A DNA stretch of 59,408 nt from Planctomicrobium piriforme (lineage in GTDB: Bacteria > Planctomycetota > Planctomycetia > Planctomycetales > Planctomycetaceae): the NCBI GenBank assembly GCA_945860955.1, contig CAMATH010000042.1:1-59408 (forward strand), given 5' to 3'. Positions 41,706 through 51,900 of this stretch are shown here, one piece after another (the first letter of the stretch is position 1; each line of letters opens with the position of its first letter). The notes beneath the pieces are model-generated. The model saw only the letters and a program-made list of their open reading frames with translations. It had not been told where the DNA came from and made no database searches. Position numbers and translations under genes: made by a program.

Positions 41706-43723
41706 TTCGCCGCTGGAGAACCCTGGCGGTATTCCTCTCGGCGCTGCTGGCGGGCGCGCTTTTGCGGGGCGAAGAACCGCCGCCAACCGTCGACGAGCCT
41801 TCCATCACGGCCAGCGACCGTGATCATTGGGCGTTTCGACCGGTGAAACGCCCCGCGATTCCCGACGTCCGCGCCGCCGAGTGGTGTCGCACGCCGATTG
41901 ATCGCTTTGTGTTGGCGGCTCAAGAACGGGATGCGGTCCATCCCGCTCCGGAAGCCGATCGCCGGACGTTGATCCGTCGACTCAGTTTTGATCTCACGGG
42001 ACTGCCGCCCAATTCGCTTGAGATTGAACAATTCCTCCACGACCCCGCACCCGACGCGTTCGAACGCTTGGTCGACCGGTTCCTCGCCTCTCCCGCCTAT
42101 GGTGAACGCTGGGCGCAACACTGGCTGGACCTGGCGCGGTTCGCAGAGACGGACGGCTTTGAGCACGACCTCGAACGTCCGCACGCCTGGCGGTACCGCG
42201 ACTGGGTGATTTCGGCGCTGAATGCGGATCTTCCGTACGACGAGTTCGTGCGGAGGCAACTGGCGGGTGATGAGTTGTCGCCCGACGATCCCGAGGCGGC
42301 GATCGCCACCGGGTTTCTGCTGTGCGGTCCCGACATGCCCGACATCAATCTGCAAGAGGAACGACGGCACCACTTCCTCAACGACCTCACCGGGACGGTC
42401 GGGGCCGCGTTACTCGGTTTGCAGGTCGGGTGCGCGGCGTGTCATGACCACAAATACGACCCGATCAGCCAGTTCGATTTCTATCGGCTGCGGGCCTGTT
42501 TTGAGCCGATGGAGATTTTCCGCGACCACCCGCTTCCCCCCCGGTCCGCGACGGACAGCGAGGCCCGTCCCTTCGGACGCATCGTGCGAGAATTCAGTCC
42601 GGAATCGTCCCCGGGCCGACTTTACCTGCGGGGAGACTTTCGGCGACCCGGGCCGGAAACCGACGCGGGCTGGCTGCGCGTCGTGTCAACGGGGGCATCC
42701 CGGGTCGACCCACCGACCCAGGACCACACGACAACCCGGCGACGGATCCAGTTGGCGAACTGGATCACAAGTCCCCAGAATCCCCTCACCACTCGCGTGC
42801 TGGTCAATCGGGTCTGGCAACATCATTTCGGCGTCGGACTGGTCGCAACTCCCAGCGATTTCGGCAAATTCGGCGCAGATCCCTCGCATCCCGAGTTGCT
42901 CGACTGGCTGGCGGACGAGTTTCTGCGCGAGGGCTGGAGTCTGAAGCGACTGCATCGCCTGATGTTGAATTCGGCGACATGGCGACAGGCGAGCCTGCCA
43001 CCCCAGTCGGACACGAATGAGTCCGAACTGACCAGCGTGTACAAGGAATGGAACAACTCGGTCACCCGCGATCCCGCCAATCGACTGCTGACCCGCTTTC
43101 GCCGACGTCGGCTCGATGGCGAAGAGATTCGCGATGCGCTGCTCGCTGTTTCGAGGGAATTGTGTTCCGAACGGGGAGGGCAGGGGGTTCGTCCGCCACT
43201 TCCACCCGAGGTGGTGCAGACGTTGCTGGCGAATCAGTGGAAGACGAGTCCTCGCCTGGAAGACCATCGCCGACGCAGTATCTATCTGTTCGTCCGCAGG
43301 AATCTGCGCTACCCCCTGTTTGAGGCATTCGACCGGCCCGATACAAACGCGAGCTGCCCGCAACGGGGACGGTCGACAATCGCGCCGCAGTCCTTGGTGA
43401 TGCTGAATGCTGAACTGTCGCTGGAGACCGCGAAACACTGTGCGGGGCGTCTTCTTTCGCGGGGCGGATCGTCTCGCGAGGTGCTGGCCAACGGCGCGTT
43501 TCAGTCGCTGCTCGGCAAGACACATCCCACTGCGGAAGAGTCGCAGGCGGCGGTTGAATTCCTCGATCGAGAAGCCGCGCGAAAACGGGCCGAGTCAAGT
43601 TCCGGCGCGGAATTTGCCATGCCAGCACCGCTACCGGCGGGCGTCGATCGGTATGATGCCGCCGCGCTGGTCGAACTTTGCCTGGCGCTGGTGAATGTGA
43701 GCGAGTTTCAGTACGTCGACTGA
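41702..43723 (+). CDS. DUF1549/DUF1553 protein
   Basis: A 673-residue secreted protein with a signal-like N-terminus (MIRRWRTLAVFLSALLAGAL). The DUF1549 part (about 55-260) contains RRLSFDLTGLPP, the WLDLARFAETDG segment and the Cys-Ala-Ala-Cys-His motif at C244-H248, a potential haem-attachment or metal site typical of the family. The DUF1553 part (about 350-650) contains NPLTTRVLVNRVWQHHFG and GWSLKRLHRLMLNSATW. Unlike many relatives it lacks an N-terminal planctomycete cytochrome C domain. ATG 41702 overlaps the DUF1501 stop as ATGA, so the pair is translated together. Confidence 0.93.
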   Translation: MIRRWRTLAVFLSALLAGALLRGEEPPPTVDEPSITASDRDHWAFRPVKRPAIPDVRAAEWCRTPIDRFVLAAQERDAVHPAPEADRRTLIRRLSFDLTGLPPNSLEIEQFLHDPAPDAFERLVDRFLASPAYGERWAQHWLDLARFAETDGFEHDLERPHAWRYRDWVISALNADLPYDEFVRRQLAGDELSPDDPEAAIATGFLLCGPDMPDINLQEERRHHFLNDLTGTVGAALLGLQVGCAACHDHKYDPISQFDFYRLRACFEPMEIFRDHPLPPRSATDSEARPFGRIVREFSPESSPGRLYLRGDFRRPGPETDAGWLRVVSTGASRVDPPTQDHTTTRRRIQLANWITSPQNPLTTRVLVNRVWQHHFGVGLVATPSDFGKFGADPSHPELLDWLADEFLREGWSLKRLHRLMLNSATWRQASLPPQSDTNESELTSVYKEWNNSVTRDPANRLLTRFRRRRLDGEEIRDALLAVSRELCSERGGQGVRPPLPPEVVQTLLANQWKTSPRLEDHRRRSIYLFVRRNLRYPLFEAFDRPDTNASCPQRGRSTIAPQSLVMLNAELSLETAKHCAGRLLSRGGSSREVLANGAFQSLLGKTHPTAEESQAAVEFLDREAARKRAESSSGAEFAMPAPLPAGVDRYDAAALVELCLALVNVSEFQYVD

Positions 43724-43761
43724 CCGGTCGACCCCCTCTGGGAAATCAGGAACCACACGAG

Positions 43762-44868
43762 ATGATTGCTCTGCGAGTTCGTCGTGCGATGCTGCGAAAC
43801 TGCCTGCTGGCCGGCTGGATTGTGCTGGTTGCGGGGGCGACCGGTGCCTGGGCCGACAAGCTGGTTCACGTCGCAAGCGGCGGTACCGTCGGAACCGGTA
43901 TTCCCGCAGTCAGCGCCAAGATGACCGCGCCGTTCGGCGTCGATTTCGATCGTGAAGGAACGATGTTCATCGTGGAACTCGAGGGAGGCCACGTTCATCG
44001 AGTCGACACGCAAGGACGCTTCACCACCATTGGCGGAACGGGGGCGAAGGGAGATTCGGGGGATGGGGGACCGGCCAACGACGCGGTCTTTCACTCGATG
44101 CACACACTGGCGATCGCACCCGATGGGGTGTTGTACATCGCCGACACGCTCAACCATCGCGTGCGAAAGCTCGATCCCCGCACGGGAAAAGTCGAGGCGT
44201 TTGCGGGGACTGGAACCAAAGGTTATGCCGGCGACGGAGGGCCGGCGAAAGAGGCGCAGTTCAACGGCGTCTATTGTGTCGCGTTCACTCCCGACTACCA
44301 GACGTTGATTGTGACCGATCTCGAAAACAAGCGGATCCGGGGCGTCGACATGCGGACGGGGGTCGTCCATCTGATCGCGGGTAACGGCCAGAAGGGGGTG
44401 CCTTCCGACGGTGCCAACGCCGTCACCAGTCCGCTGGTCGATCCCCGCGCCGCGGCCGCCGACCGCGACGGGAATGTCTACGTGCTGGAGCGCGGGGGGC
44501 ATGCGCTGCGGGTTGTCGACCCGCGCGGAAAAATTCGCACCGTCGTGGGAACGGGAATGCCAGGAGGCACTGGGGACGGTGGCCCCGCGCTGCAGGCAAC
44601 CTTGCGCGGCCCCAAGCATTTGTGTTTGGAAGTGGATGGCAACGTTCTGATCGCGGACACCGACAATCACCTTATTCGGCGGTACTTGCCGGCCACGGGA
44701 AGAATCGAGCGGGTCGCCGGGACGGGAAAACAGGGGACCGAGGGTTTGGGTGGCCCTCCGGAACAGGCCGAACTCTTTCATCCGCATGGTGTCTGTTTTG
44801 ATGCCGCCGGTACGCTGTTCATCGTCGATACCGGTAATCATCGGATTCTCAAACGAGTGCGTGAGTGA
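43762..44868 (+). CDS. Secreted NHL-repeat beta-propeller protein
   Basis: A 368-residue protein with a signal peptide (ending near ATGAWA, residue 32), then about six NHL-type blades. Each blade has a 'GTGtkG-sGDGGPA' linker followed by a beta-rich 'vyIADTlNHRvRkLD' strand set (for example GVLYIADTLNHRVRKLD). NHL propellers bind proteins or small ligands; no enzyme domain is fused. ATG 43762 is chosen over the upstream open frame because it gives a proper signal peptide. It starts 38 bases after the DUF1553 stop and ends three bases before the PTS enzyme I gene, so it is probably co-transcribed with both. Confidence 0.9.
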   Translation: MIALRVRRAMLRNCLLAGWIVLVAGATGAWADKLVHVASGGTVGTGIPAVSAKMTAPFGVDFDREGTMFIVELEGGHVHRVDTQGRFTTIGGTGAKGDSGDGGPANDAVFHSMHTLAIAPDGVLYIADTLNHRVRKLDPRTGKVEAFAGTGTKGYAGDGGPAKEAQFNGVYCVAFTPDYQTLIVTDLENKRIRGVDMRTGVVHLIAGNGQKGVPSDGANAVTSPLVDPRAAAADRDGNVYVLERGGHALRVVDPRGKIRTVVGTGMPGGTGDGGPALQATLRGPKHLCLEVDGNVLIADTDNHLIRRYLPATGRIERVAGTGKQGTEGLGGPPEQAELFHPHGVCFDAAGTLFIVDTGNHRILKRVRE

Positions 44869-44871
44869 CGC

Positions 44872-46602
44872 ATGATTCTGAACGGTAAGGGGCTGAGCCA
44901 GGGAGTGGGACGCGGTCTCACACAGGTGATCGACACCCGCGCGATGATCGCTGCCGCGCTGGCCGTGCCGGCGGCCAATCCGCCAAACGTCGAAATCGAA
45001 CGCCTGCGGGCGGCGATCGCCCGCGCGACGGTGGAACTCGATCGGGTGCAGCGGCACCTCTCGGGACGCGTGAACGCGGCCGAGGCGGCGATCTTCGCCT
45101 CGCATACAGCGCTGTTGCGTGACCCCCAGTTTTCTGGACGGATCGAACGGGTCATTCAGGCGGGATATCTGTCGGCCGAGGCGGGAGTCGCCGAGGTCGT
45201 GACGGAACTGCATGCGTCGTTCATGGCGCAACCCGTGGCCCTACTGCACGACAAGGCGGCAGACGTGCTGGATATTGGCCGGCGGGTGGTGCATTGTCTG
45301 CGATCGTCTCTGCGTGAAAACGAAGTGATCGCGGACGGTGGACGGGTGATTGTCGCCGCCAGTCTGACCCCTTCGCAACTGGTCCGTTTCGCCCGCCAGG
45401 GAATTGTGGGAGTGGTGGTCGATTCGTGCGGTCCCAAATCGCACACCGCGATTCTGGCGCGCAGTCTGGGGATCCCGCTGGTTGCCGGCGTTCATGACCC
45501 CTGCGTTCAAATCGCCGACAATGTCGAGGCGATCGTCGATGCCTCCGGAAATCGCGTCTTTGTGGATCTGACCGCCGCCGAGCGCGACCAGGCTCCGACG
45601 GTGGAATCACCCGACGTCGCGACTGAGGAGGACGATTTCCGACCTGAGCCTGCGGTGACGCCGGATGGTGTCACTGTCCGTCTGATGCTGAATATCAGTG
45701 ATCCGAGTGAGGCGTGGCAGGTCCAGACTTTGGGGACAGATGGTGTCGGACTGTTCCGGACCGAGTTCTACTACATGACCTGCGCGGGCTGGCCGACCGA
45801 GGAGGAGAGTTACGAAGTCTACCGGGAAGTGGGCGAGGCGGTCGGTGATGCCGAACTGCACATTCGGCTCGTCGATTTCGGCGCCGACAAGTGCCCTCCG
45901 TATTCGGAAATTCCGATCAACCGGAATCCCAGTCTGGGCCTGCGGGGGATTCGACTGTTGTTGCAACGCGACGACATCCTGCAACCCCAAGTCCGGGCGT
46001 TGGCGCGTCTGGGGCGTGAGCGCCCGCTGACCGTGCTGGTTCCAATGCTCGACTCCCTCGACACGCTGAATGAAACGACGGACCGGTTGTGCCGAATTGT
46101 GGGTTGTGCCGAGCGCTCACTACTTCCCTTTCGATTGGGGGCGATGATCGAGGTGCCCGCCGCCGCGCTCATGATTCGCGATTTGTTGCCGCACGTCGAC
46201 TCGATTTCGGTCGGACTCAACGATTTGACACAATACCTGCTCGCGGCTGATCGAGATGACGAGTATGTTGAACGCTATCACGACGCGATGCAGCCAGCCG
46301 TCTTGCGACTGCTGGCGGACGTCGTGACCGCCGCACGCGACGCGGGAAAGCCGGTCACCATCTGTGGCGAATTGGCGGGCGATCCACGCCTGACGGGGCT
46401 GCTACTTTCACTCGGCCTGCGTCGTTTGAGCGTTTCCCAGAGCAGCTACAAGGCGGTGCTGCATGCGATTCGCCATATTTCGGTGCGGGGCGTTCGGGAA
46501 TTGGGGGAAATGATCTCACAAATGACCACGGCGGCCGCCGTGAGAGATTGGGTCCGTCGAAATCTGACGCCGCCCACGGGGAGAGATCTTCAACGCGGGT
46601 AA
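44872..46602 (+). CDS. ptsI: PTS enzyme I (phosphoenolpyruvate-protein phosphotransferase)
   Basis: A 576-residue cytoplasmic enzyme matching enzyme I throughout. The phosphorylated His is H191 in GPKSHTAILARSLGIP (E. coli H189). The PEP-binding barrel shows GVGLFRTEF, RLVDFGADKCPPY, NPSLGLRGIRL, MIEVPAAALM and GLNDLTQYLLAADRDD, and the proton-donor Cys is C498 in ICGELAGD (E. coli C502). It takes phosphate from PEP and passes it to HPr. No HPr, EIIA or sugar permease gene is in the window, so it is an orphan here and may serve a regulatory, nitrogen-type PTS. It begins three bases after the NHL gene. Confidence 0.95.
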   Translation: MILNGKGLSQGVGRGLTQVIDTRAMIAAALAVPAANPPNVEIERLRAAIARATVELDRVQRHLSGRVNAAEAAIFASHTALLRDPQFSGRIERVIQAGYLSAEAGVAEVVTELHASFMAQPVALLHDKAADVLDIGRRVVHCLRSSLRENEVIADGGRVIVAASLTPSQLVRFARQGIVGVVVDSCGPKSHTAILARSLGIPLVAGVHDPCVQIADNVEAIVDASGNRVFVDLTAAERDQAPTVESPDVATEEDDFRPEPAVTPDGVTVRLMLNISDPSEAWQVQTLGTDGVGLFRTEFYYMTCAGWPTEEESYEVYREVGEAVGDAELHIRLVDFGADKCPPYSEIPINRNPSLGLRGIRLLLQRDDILQPQVRALARLGRERPLTVLVPMLDSLDTLNETTDRLCRIVGCAERSLLPFRLGAMIEVPAAALMIRDLLPHVDSISVGLNDLTQYLLAADRDDEYVERYHDAMQPAVLRLLADVVTAARDAGKPVTICGELAGDPRLTGLLLSLGLRRLSVSQSSYKAVLHAIRHISVRGVRELGEMISQMTTAAAVRDWVRRNLTPPTGRDLQRG

Positions 46603-46652
46603 CGTAAGATTCGGTGGCAACGAACCCCGTTTTTTCGATTTCAGAGACGAAA

Positions 46653-47723
46653 TTAGGTGAACAGCCATTTGGGGCGGATCCCCGACTCGTCGGCGACGGT
46701 TCGGAGCTTCGCGACCACGTCGGCGGGGAGCGGAATACCCGATGCGATCGCGTTTCGCCGGGCGGCCCATTCGCGTTCGCCGGGGAGCAGCACGCGCTCG
46801 ATGCCCTCGGCCGTTTTCGCCGCATGGATTTCGTCGATCAGTCGTCTCAGCCGCGATTCGAATTCGGTGGGCGACGTCATAGCCGCCACATTGATCGCGA
46901 CGAACGACGCGTTGTGCCAGGAGGGGCGCGATGGATCGTCAAACATCCAGCTCCCGACCTGCCAGGTCATGTTTCCGCCGGGGAGAATGGCCGAGAGGAT
47001 CTCGCACCACAGGCCGAATCCATAGCCTTTGTGCCCGGCCATCGGGGCCAGCGACGCCTGATGCGGGTAGAGACTGCCGTCGGTTGTTGGGAGACCATCG
47101 GGGCCAATCAGCCAGGTGGGAGGAATCTCTTCTCCTCGCTGATGGGCCGCGTAGACCTTGCCTCCCGCGACCGCCGCCGTCGCCATGTCGAGCAGGATGG
47201 GGTCGCCATTCAAGAGCGGAATGCCGTAGGCGATGGGGTTGCTCCCCAAGACCGCCCCGCGCGAACCGGGGGCGGCGACACTGGGGATGTCGTTCCCCGT
47301 GACCATGGCGATCATTCCCTGTCGGGCGGCGAGGGAGGCGTAGTAGCCTGCCGCCCCGATGTGCCCGGTGTTTCTCAATCCAACATAGGCGATTCCGGTG
47401 TTTCGGGCTTTTTCCAGCGCGGTCTCAATGGCGAAACAGCCTCCCACCTGGCCGAGCGCGGACTCGCCGTCGATCACGGCCCAGCCAGGGCCTTGTCGCT
47501 CGATCCTGGGCCGCGCTCCCGGACCGTACCCTCCACCGCGCAATTTCCGCAAATAGCCGGACAGCAGTTTGGTGCCATGGGTGAACACCCCCATGGCATC
47601 CGTCTCGACCAGCGCGTCGGCGGTGACACGAGAATCCGTCTCCGGAAGTCCGGTTCCACGCAGGGTGGCGACAACGAATTCGTGGAGGTCGGAAATTGCG
47701 ACCGTCAATGTGGCTTCGGGCAT
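46653..47723 (-). CDS. Ldh2/MDH2-family NAD(P)-dependent dehydrogenase
   Basis: A 356-residue protein of the type II malate/L-lactate/ureidoglycolate dehydrogenase family. Features include SRVTADALVETDAMGVFTHG near residue 31, RNTGHIGAAGYYA with the catalytic His, the nucleotide-binding region GSNPIAYGIP and LLDMATAAVAGGKV, and the C-terminal GHKGYGFGLWCEIL. It reduces or oxidises 2-hydroxy acids with NAD(P)H, and the exact substrate cannot be told from sequence. It is convergent with ptsI, with 50 bases between the stops. GGAG lies about 10 bases before ATG 47723. Confidence 0.92.
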   Translation of the reverse strand: MPEATLTVAISDLHEFVVATLRGTGLPETDSRVTADALVETDAMGVFTHGTKLLSGYLRKLRGGGYGPGARPRIERQGPGWAVIDGESALGQVGGCFAIETALEKARNTGIAYVGLRNTGHIGAAGYYASLAARQGMIAMVTGNDIPSVAAPGSRGAVLGSNPIAYGIPLLNGDPILLDMATAAVAGGKVYAAHQRGEEIPPTWLIGPDGLPTTDGSLYPHQASLAPMAGHKGYGFGLWCEILSAILPGGNMTWQVGSWMFDDPSRPSWHNASFVAINVAAMTSPTEFESRLRRLIDEIHAAKTAEGIERVLLPGEREWAARRNAIASGIPLPADVVAKLRTVADESGIRPKWLFT

Positions 47724-48032
47724 GACGCCGGTTCTCCGCGTTCAGGCTGGGAATTGAGCGAAGGCGGGAGTCTATCCAAATCACGCCAGAGGCGGGAAGC
47801 GCTCGGGCGGTCAGGCGGTGGATTGGGGGAAACCGGGTCACTGAGATTAGCGAATGACAGGACTTGTGCCCCAAAAATGTGGGTCGAATTCGGTAGAACT
47901 CATACTCGGCAGAATGGCAAAAACTTCGCGTGCGCCTGTGCGCTCGGCGAAAACCCCTACGTGAGTTCCACCGTTCGAACGCAAATGCCCTACGAATTCC
48001 AACGAGGAACCATTGAACCGGAATTGGCGCGG
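47724..48032. other. Intergenic region with no recognised feature
   Basis: A 309-base gap between the dehydrogenase start and the VapC stop. No gene, strong hairpin or repeat was noticed. It should hold the dehydrogenase promoter on the minus strand, but no clear hexamer pair stands out. Confidence 0.4.
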
Positions 48033-48443
48033 CTACACCAATTCCCAGTTTTTTACAACCAAGCCTGGGACGGCAAGCAGGTCGCTATCGGTTGTCACCA
48101 CAACGCAATTTCCGAGGGATAAGGCCACAGCCGCCAACATGATATCCACAGTTTGCATCGGACGGCCGCTTCGACGCAATTCCGCCGCCACGACCCCAAA
48201 CATTTCGGCGGCACGGCGATCGAAGGGCCAGCATCTGATCCCAAGCAACGTTCTGCGAAGTCGAGCCGTGTTTTCTTCGCGGCTCGCGCTGAATTGCAGT
48301 CCAAAGAACAATTCGGCAATGACAGGTTCGCATGTCCCAATCCGGGCTCCACTGCGCCGAGCGTCCATCACGTGTCGGGAAAATGGTGCGCGACCACGGA
48401 TCAGGGCAGTCACCGCGTTGGAATCCAAGAGATACCGTGTCAA
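48033..48443 (-). CDS. VapC-like PIN-domain ribonuclease toxin
   Basis: A 136-residue PIN domain: the N-terminal LTRYLLDSNAVTALI with the first metal-binding Asp (D7), then PVIAELFFG with the conserved Glu, then TVDIMLAAVAL, and finally VVTTDSDL near the C-terminus. PIN toxins of TA modules cut RNA when not held by their antitoxin. No ATG lies near the conserved start; the best start is TTG at 48443, which overlaps the antitoxin stop codon (ATTGA), a normal arrangement for coupled toxins. The longer open frame up to 48587 runs through the antitoxin gene and is rejected. Likely cytoplasmic. Confidence 0.85.
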   Translation of the reverse strand: MTRYLLDSNAVTALIRGRAPFSRHVMDARRSGARIGTCEPVIAELFFGLQFSASREENTARLRRTLLGIRCWPFDRRAAEMFGVVAAELRRSGRPMQTVDIMLAAVALSLGNCVVVTTDSDLLAVPGLVVKNWELV

Positions 48444-48739
48444 TTCCAGTCCTTCGCGAGTTTCTCCGCGTAATCGCCAAAATTGGCCTTTTCCCTTTCC
48501 CGACGAATGCTCCGCTCGGCTTCCAGTGTCGCACGTTCCGTTTCGGTGAAAATCAGGGGTTGAAGTGTAGCGTACCAGTTCAACCATGCCTCAATTCCGG
48601 CGGGTGAATTGTCCCAGCCATCCACCGAATCGTCATTTTCAGTCACGAGCGACACCTTGAGGGCCGTACCGTCAGGCAAATTCAGAGGCGTATCCGTCTC
48701 AATTCGACCATTTCGCACAACGGCGTCAATCACGATCAT
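48440..48739 (-). CDS. VapB-like antitoxin
   Basis: A 99-residue protein. The first half (IVIDAVVRNGRIETDTPLNL then PDGTALKVSL) resembles the small AbrB/DUF104-type antitoxin motif 'v-nG-i-p-e-l-LpeGt-v-v'. The second half is an acidic and basic helix (AERSIRREREKANFGDYAE) suited to wrapping around a PIN toxin. I start at ATG 48739, with GGAG eight bases upstream; the frame is open to 48805. The stop overlaps the toxin's TTG start. Antitoxins of this type usually repress their own promoter; no operator was identified. Confidence 0.75.
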   Translation of the reverse strand: MIVIDAVVRNGRIETDTPLNLPDGTALKVSLVTENDDSVDGWDNSPAGIEAWLNWYATLQPLIFTETERATLEAERSIRREREKANFGDYAEKLAKDWN

Positions 48740-48813
48740 AGGGAGTCTCCAGGGAACAAAATCCTCGTGAAGCTGTATTTTCCGCGACTCGGTTGGACCA
48801 ATCAAGGCAGGAC

Positions 48814-48851
48814 GGGAGGGTAACGTGGATTCAAATCCACGCTACCCTCCC
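48814..48851 (-). terminator. Long hairpin downstream of the giant macroglobulin-like gene
   Basis: GGGAGGGTA (48814-48822) pairs with TACCCTCCC (48843-48851). After one mismatched pair, CGTGGAT pairs with ATCCACG around a TCAA loop: 16 paired bases in all. It lies 77 bases beyond the stop of the minus-strand giant gene and before the antitoxin gene. There is no T-run, so termination would not be classical. The inner CGTGGAT-ATCCACGCTAC resembles the palindrome at 32122. Confidence 0.65.
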
Positions 48852-48928
48852 TCAATCACACCTGCCACGCGACATCCGCAGTCGCCGTGTTGGCGAGCAG
48901 AATCGGCTAGCGCAATCAAGGCCGCGGC

Positions 48929-51900
48929 CTAATACGCCTTCTTCGCCTTCACCCCCGAGTCCTTGTTTTCCAGCAAATTGCGGTAGTTCATCCGCTGTTC
49001 CTGCTGCCAGGTGTTATTCGAATCGTTCAGGTTCTTCAACAGAATCGAATTCCCGCCCGGGGCGTTGGGCGCGGGCGGTTGTCCCGCCGGTGCCGATTCG
49101 ACAGGCTTCTCAGGCGCTCCCAGCGACTGCTTGCCGCGGAAGAACGCGTAGCGATTCGAATCAATCTTCGCGATCACCGTACTCGTTCCCAGAATTCCAT
49201 CCGCGACAAACAGCCCTCGCAAGTCGGTCTCTCCCGAAATGAACTTCTCATTTCGACTGCCGATCACCTTGACGTGAATCTTGTGGGCGTACCGGTCGGC
49301 GACCGTGTCTTTCACCGTCACCCGAACCCGGCCGGCAGTGGCGTCTTCCTGAATCTCCAGCACCAGGGGCGAGACCAGCACCAGGCCGCTGGTGTAGAGG
49401 TTCTCTCCCTGCGCGACCACCAGATACGCCCCTTCATCGCTGAGGGGCATCTCCAGTTCCCGTTCCCGATCGCGGTAGTCGTGACCGTTACCGAGTTCGA
49501 CTTCCTGTTCGTGGTACGGACGGATTCCAGCGAGATTGATCGCTGTGATCTTGCTGAGGTTTCGCTGCAACAGACTGAACTTCAACAAGTCAATCCGGTA
49601 GACCTTCACCGAAGCCCCCTTCACATTGCGGAACTTCAGGGTCGCCCTCGCCGGTTCGCCCGGCTTCACTGTTGTGACCTCCGGCAGCGAGATCTGTTTG
49701 TGGAGGAAGAAGTCGATCGACTCCCGCGCGTCGGGGAATTCGTCGCGGACTCGTTCGTATTCCACAATCGCCTCGGCCGGCCTGCCGAGACTGTGGTACA
49801 CCTGACCCATGATGTAGATCGCGGGGTTCTTGTTCGCCGCCGCCACTGCGACTCCTGTCACCGCGTCGATCCGCTTGTACTCGGCGACTTTCTTGCAGGT
49901 CGCCAGAGCCTCTTCGTGCCGACCTTCGGCGAACTGGCAGAATCCGATCACGTACCAGAAGCTGTCGAGCAGCTTGCTCTCGGGATAGCGCTCGGCGAAC
50001 TTTGTGCAACGGTCAATCGCCGGCTTGTACTGTTCGAGTTCGAGATAGGCATTGGCCATGGCGAACGCGACCTGGTCGGCGGCCGGATCGCTGGGCCAGT
50101 TTGTGAGGAAGTGATCGAGCATCTGAACGGCGGCGACCACCAGATCGACCCGCGTCACACCAGCGGCCTTCAATTTGGGCTGAGTCGCCGCCTCCGCCGC
50201 CTTTCCCTGGATCTCCTGGGCCAAGGCGTACGTCGCGGTGGCCACGTATCCCTCTGGCGGGTATTCACGCAGCAGCCGTTCGACCACCTGGACCGATCTC
50301 AGGAATTCCCCCTGACCGTCGAGGAAGCCGGCGATCTGATTTTCCCGTAGGAAACTCGCTTCCGCCGTCGCCCGGTAAACCAGGTAGCCCCGTTCGTACT
50401 CGCCAAGCTGAATGTACGATCGCGCCACCTTCAGGATCGACTCGAACGGCACCTCGAAGTCGGGGAACTTCTCTTTGATGATTTCGAAGAACTGCACGAT
50501 CCCTTGATGATCGTTCCGGGCGAGCGCGACCTGAAACAGCATCTTCACCAGTTCGGTCTGGTACTGGTCGGTCATGCGGTAATCACGGAAGAGCGGCTGC
50601 AAGTGTTCGTCCGCCTTGTCGAACTCACCTTTGGCGACGTAACGTTTTCCGAACTCAAACAACTCCATCGGCGTGAGACGGTATTCATCCTTCGACGCGA
50701 CTCCGCGGGGCAACACGTCCAGCGGCAAATCCTTCGCGACGGCGATCCGCTCGGGCTGGTAGAAGCTCCGCAATACTGACGGGGCACAGTGATACGAACC
50801 CGGCAGCACGCCCGCGATCGCGAACTTGATTGAGCCGGGGTACGGGCGATCTCCCAGGTAAAAGTTGATCGCGCCCGGAACGATTTCGTAGCGGTCGAAT
50901 GTTCCTTGAATCGATTCGGGAACCACGACCGCCCCCGCGGGGATCGGCTCGGTGTAGATCAGGTAGTCGAGCTGTTCGTTGGCGACTCCCTTCACCTCAC
51001 GACGCCAGATCGAAATCGAAATCTCGCCCCGTTCGCCGATCGGCAGTTGCGTCAGCGGATTGTGGAACGTCTTGACCTGTCCAGTGAGGTTGCTGAATCC
51101 GCGAGGAATTTCCTGTCCATCGAGCATCCGGGGTGCGGGTGCGTACAGGCGATTGAACGCGAACTCCTGTGTCGTCTGGCGAATCTTATCAGCGGGGACA
51201 AAACCGGTCAGCACGGCGCTGTAGCTAAAGGTTCCCCGTCCTTCGATATCCAGGTTGATCTTTTGGGGCTTGTCGGTGACCAGCAGTTTGGCCGGCACCG
51301 CCACCACCCGGCTCGGTTCGATCGAGGGGTCAATCGCGATCTTCTCGACCAGACGGTCGTTCGCGAAAATCGACAGGGTGTACTTTTCATTGAGCAACTT
51401 GCCACGGCCGAACCATTCGGCGAGAGCGGCGATCGCGGGGGCATTCGCCTTTTCAGGAGTCCAGCGGGAACCGACGCGGGCAGACATCAGCCAGTCGGCG
51501 ACCTCGGCATTTTGAGCGGCGGCCGGTTCCGCGGTCGACAAAGCCAGCAGGTACAGCGCCCGTAATTCGACTCCCGATTGCATCCAGGGAATGCAGCCGC
51601 GCATCGCGACATCGATCTCCCCCTTGGTGGGGACCGGCTTGGAGGGGATTTTCGTTTTCGCCAGAGTGAGAACTTCCTGGGCGAACTCGGGCTTGTCGAG
51701 ACGTTGGAACGTGAGTGCCAGATGCACGAGTCCCGATGCGGTCAGCGACTGCCGACTGCGGTGCAGGCGATTGGCATGCGCGAAGTCGGCTGATCCCGCT
51801 TCCGCCAGGCCGTGCAACACAATCGCCTTGCCTTCGAGATCTCCTTCGTCAGCCGACGCGAACGCCGACTGCAAATGCTGAACCCCCTTGTCGAAAGTCG

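Noticed and set aside
46614-48122. A 502-residue plus-strand frame opposite the dehydrogenase
   Set aside because: It has no start context or motifs, and it overlaps the convergent dehydrogenase and VapC genes whose families are recognisable.
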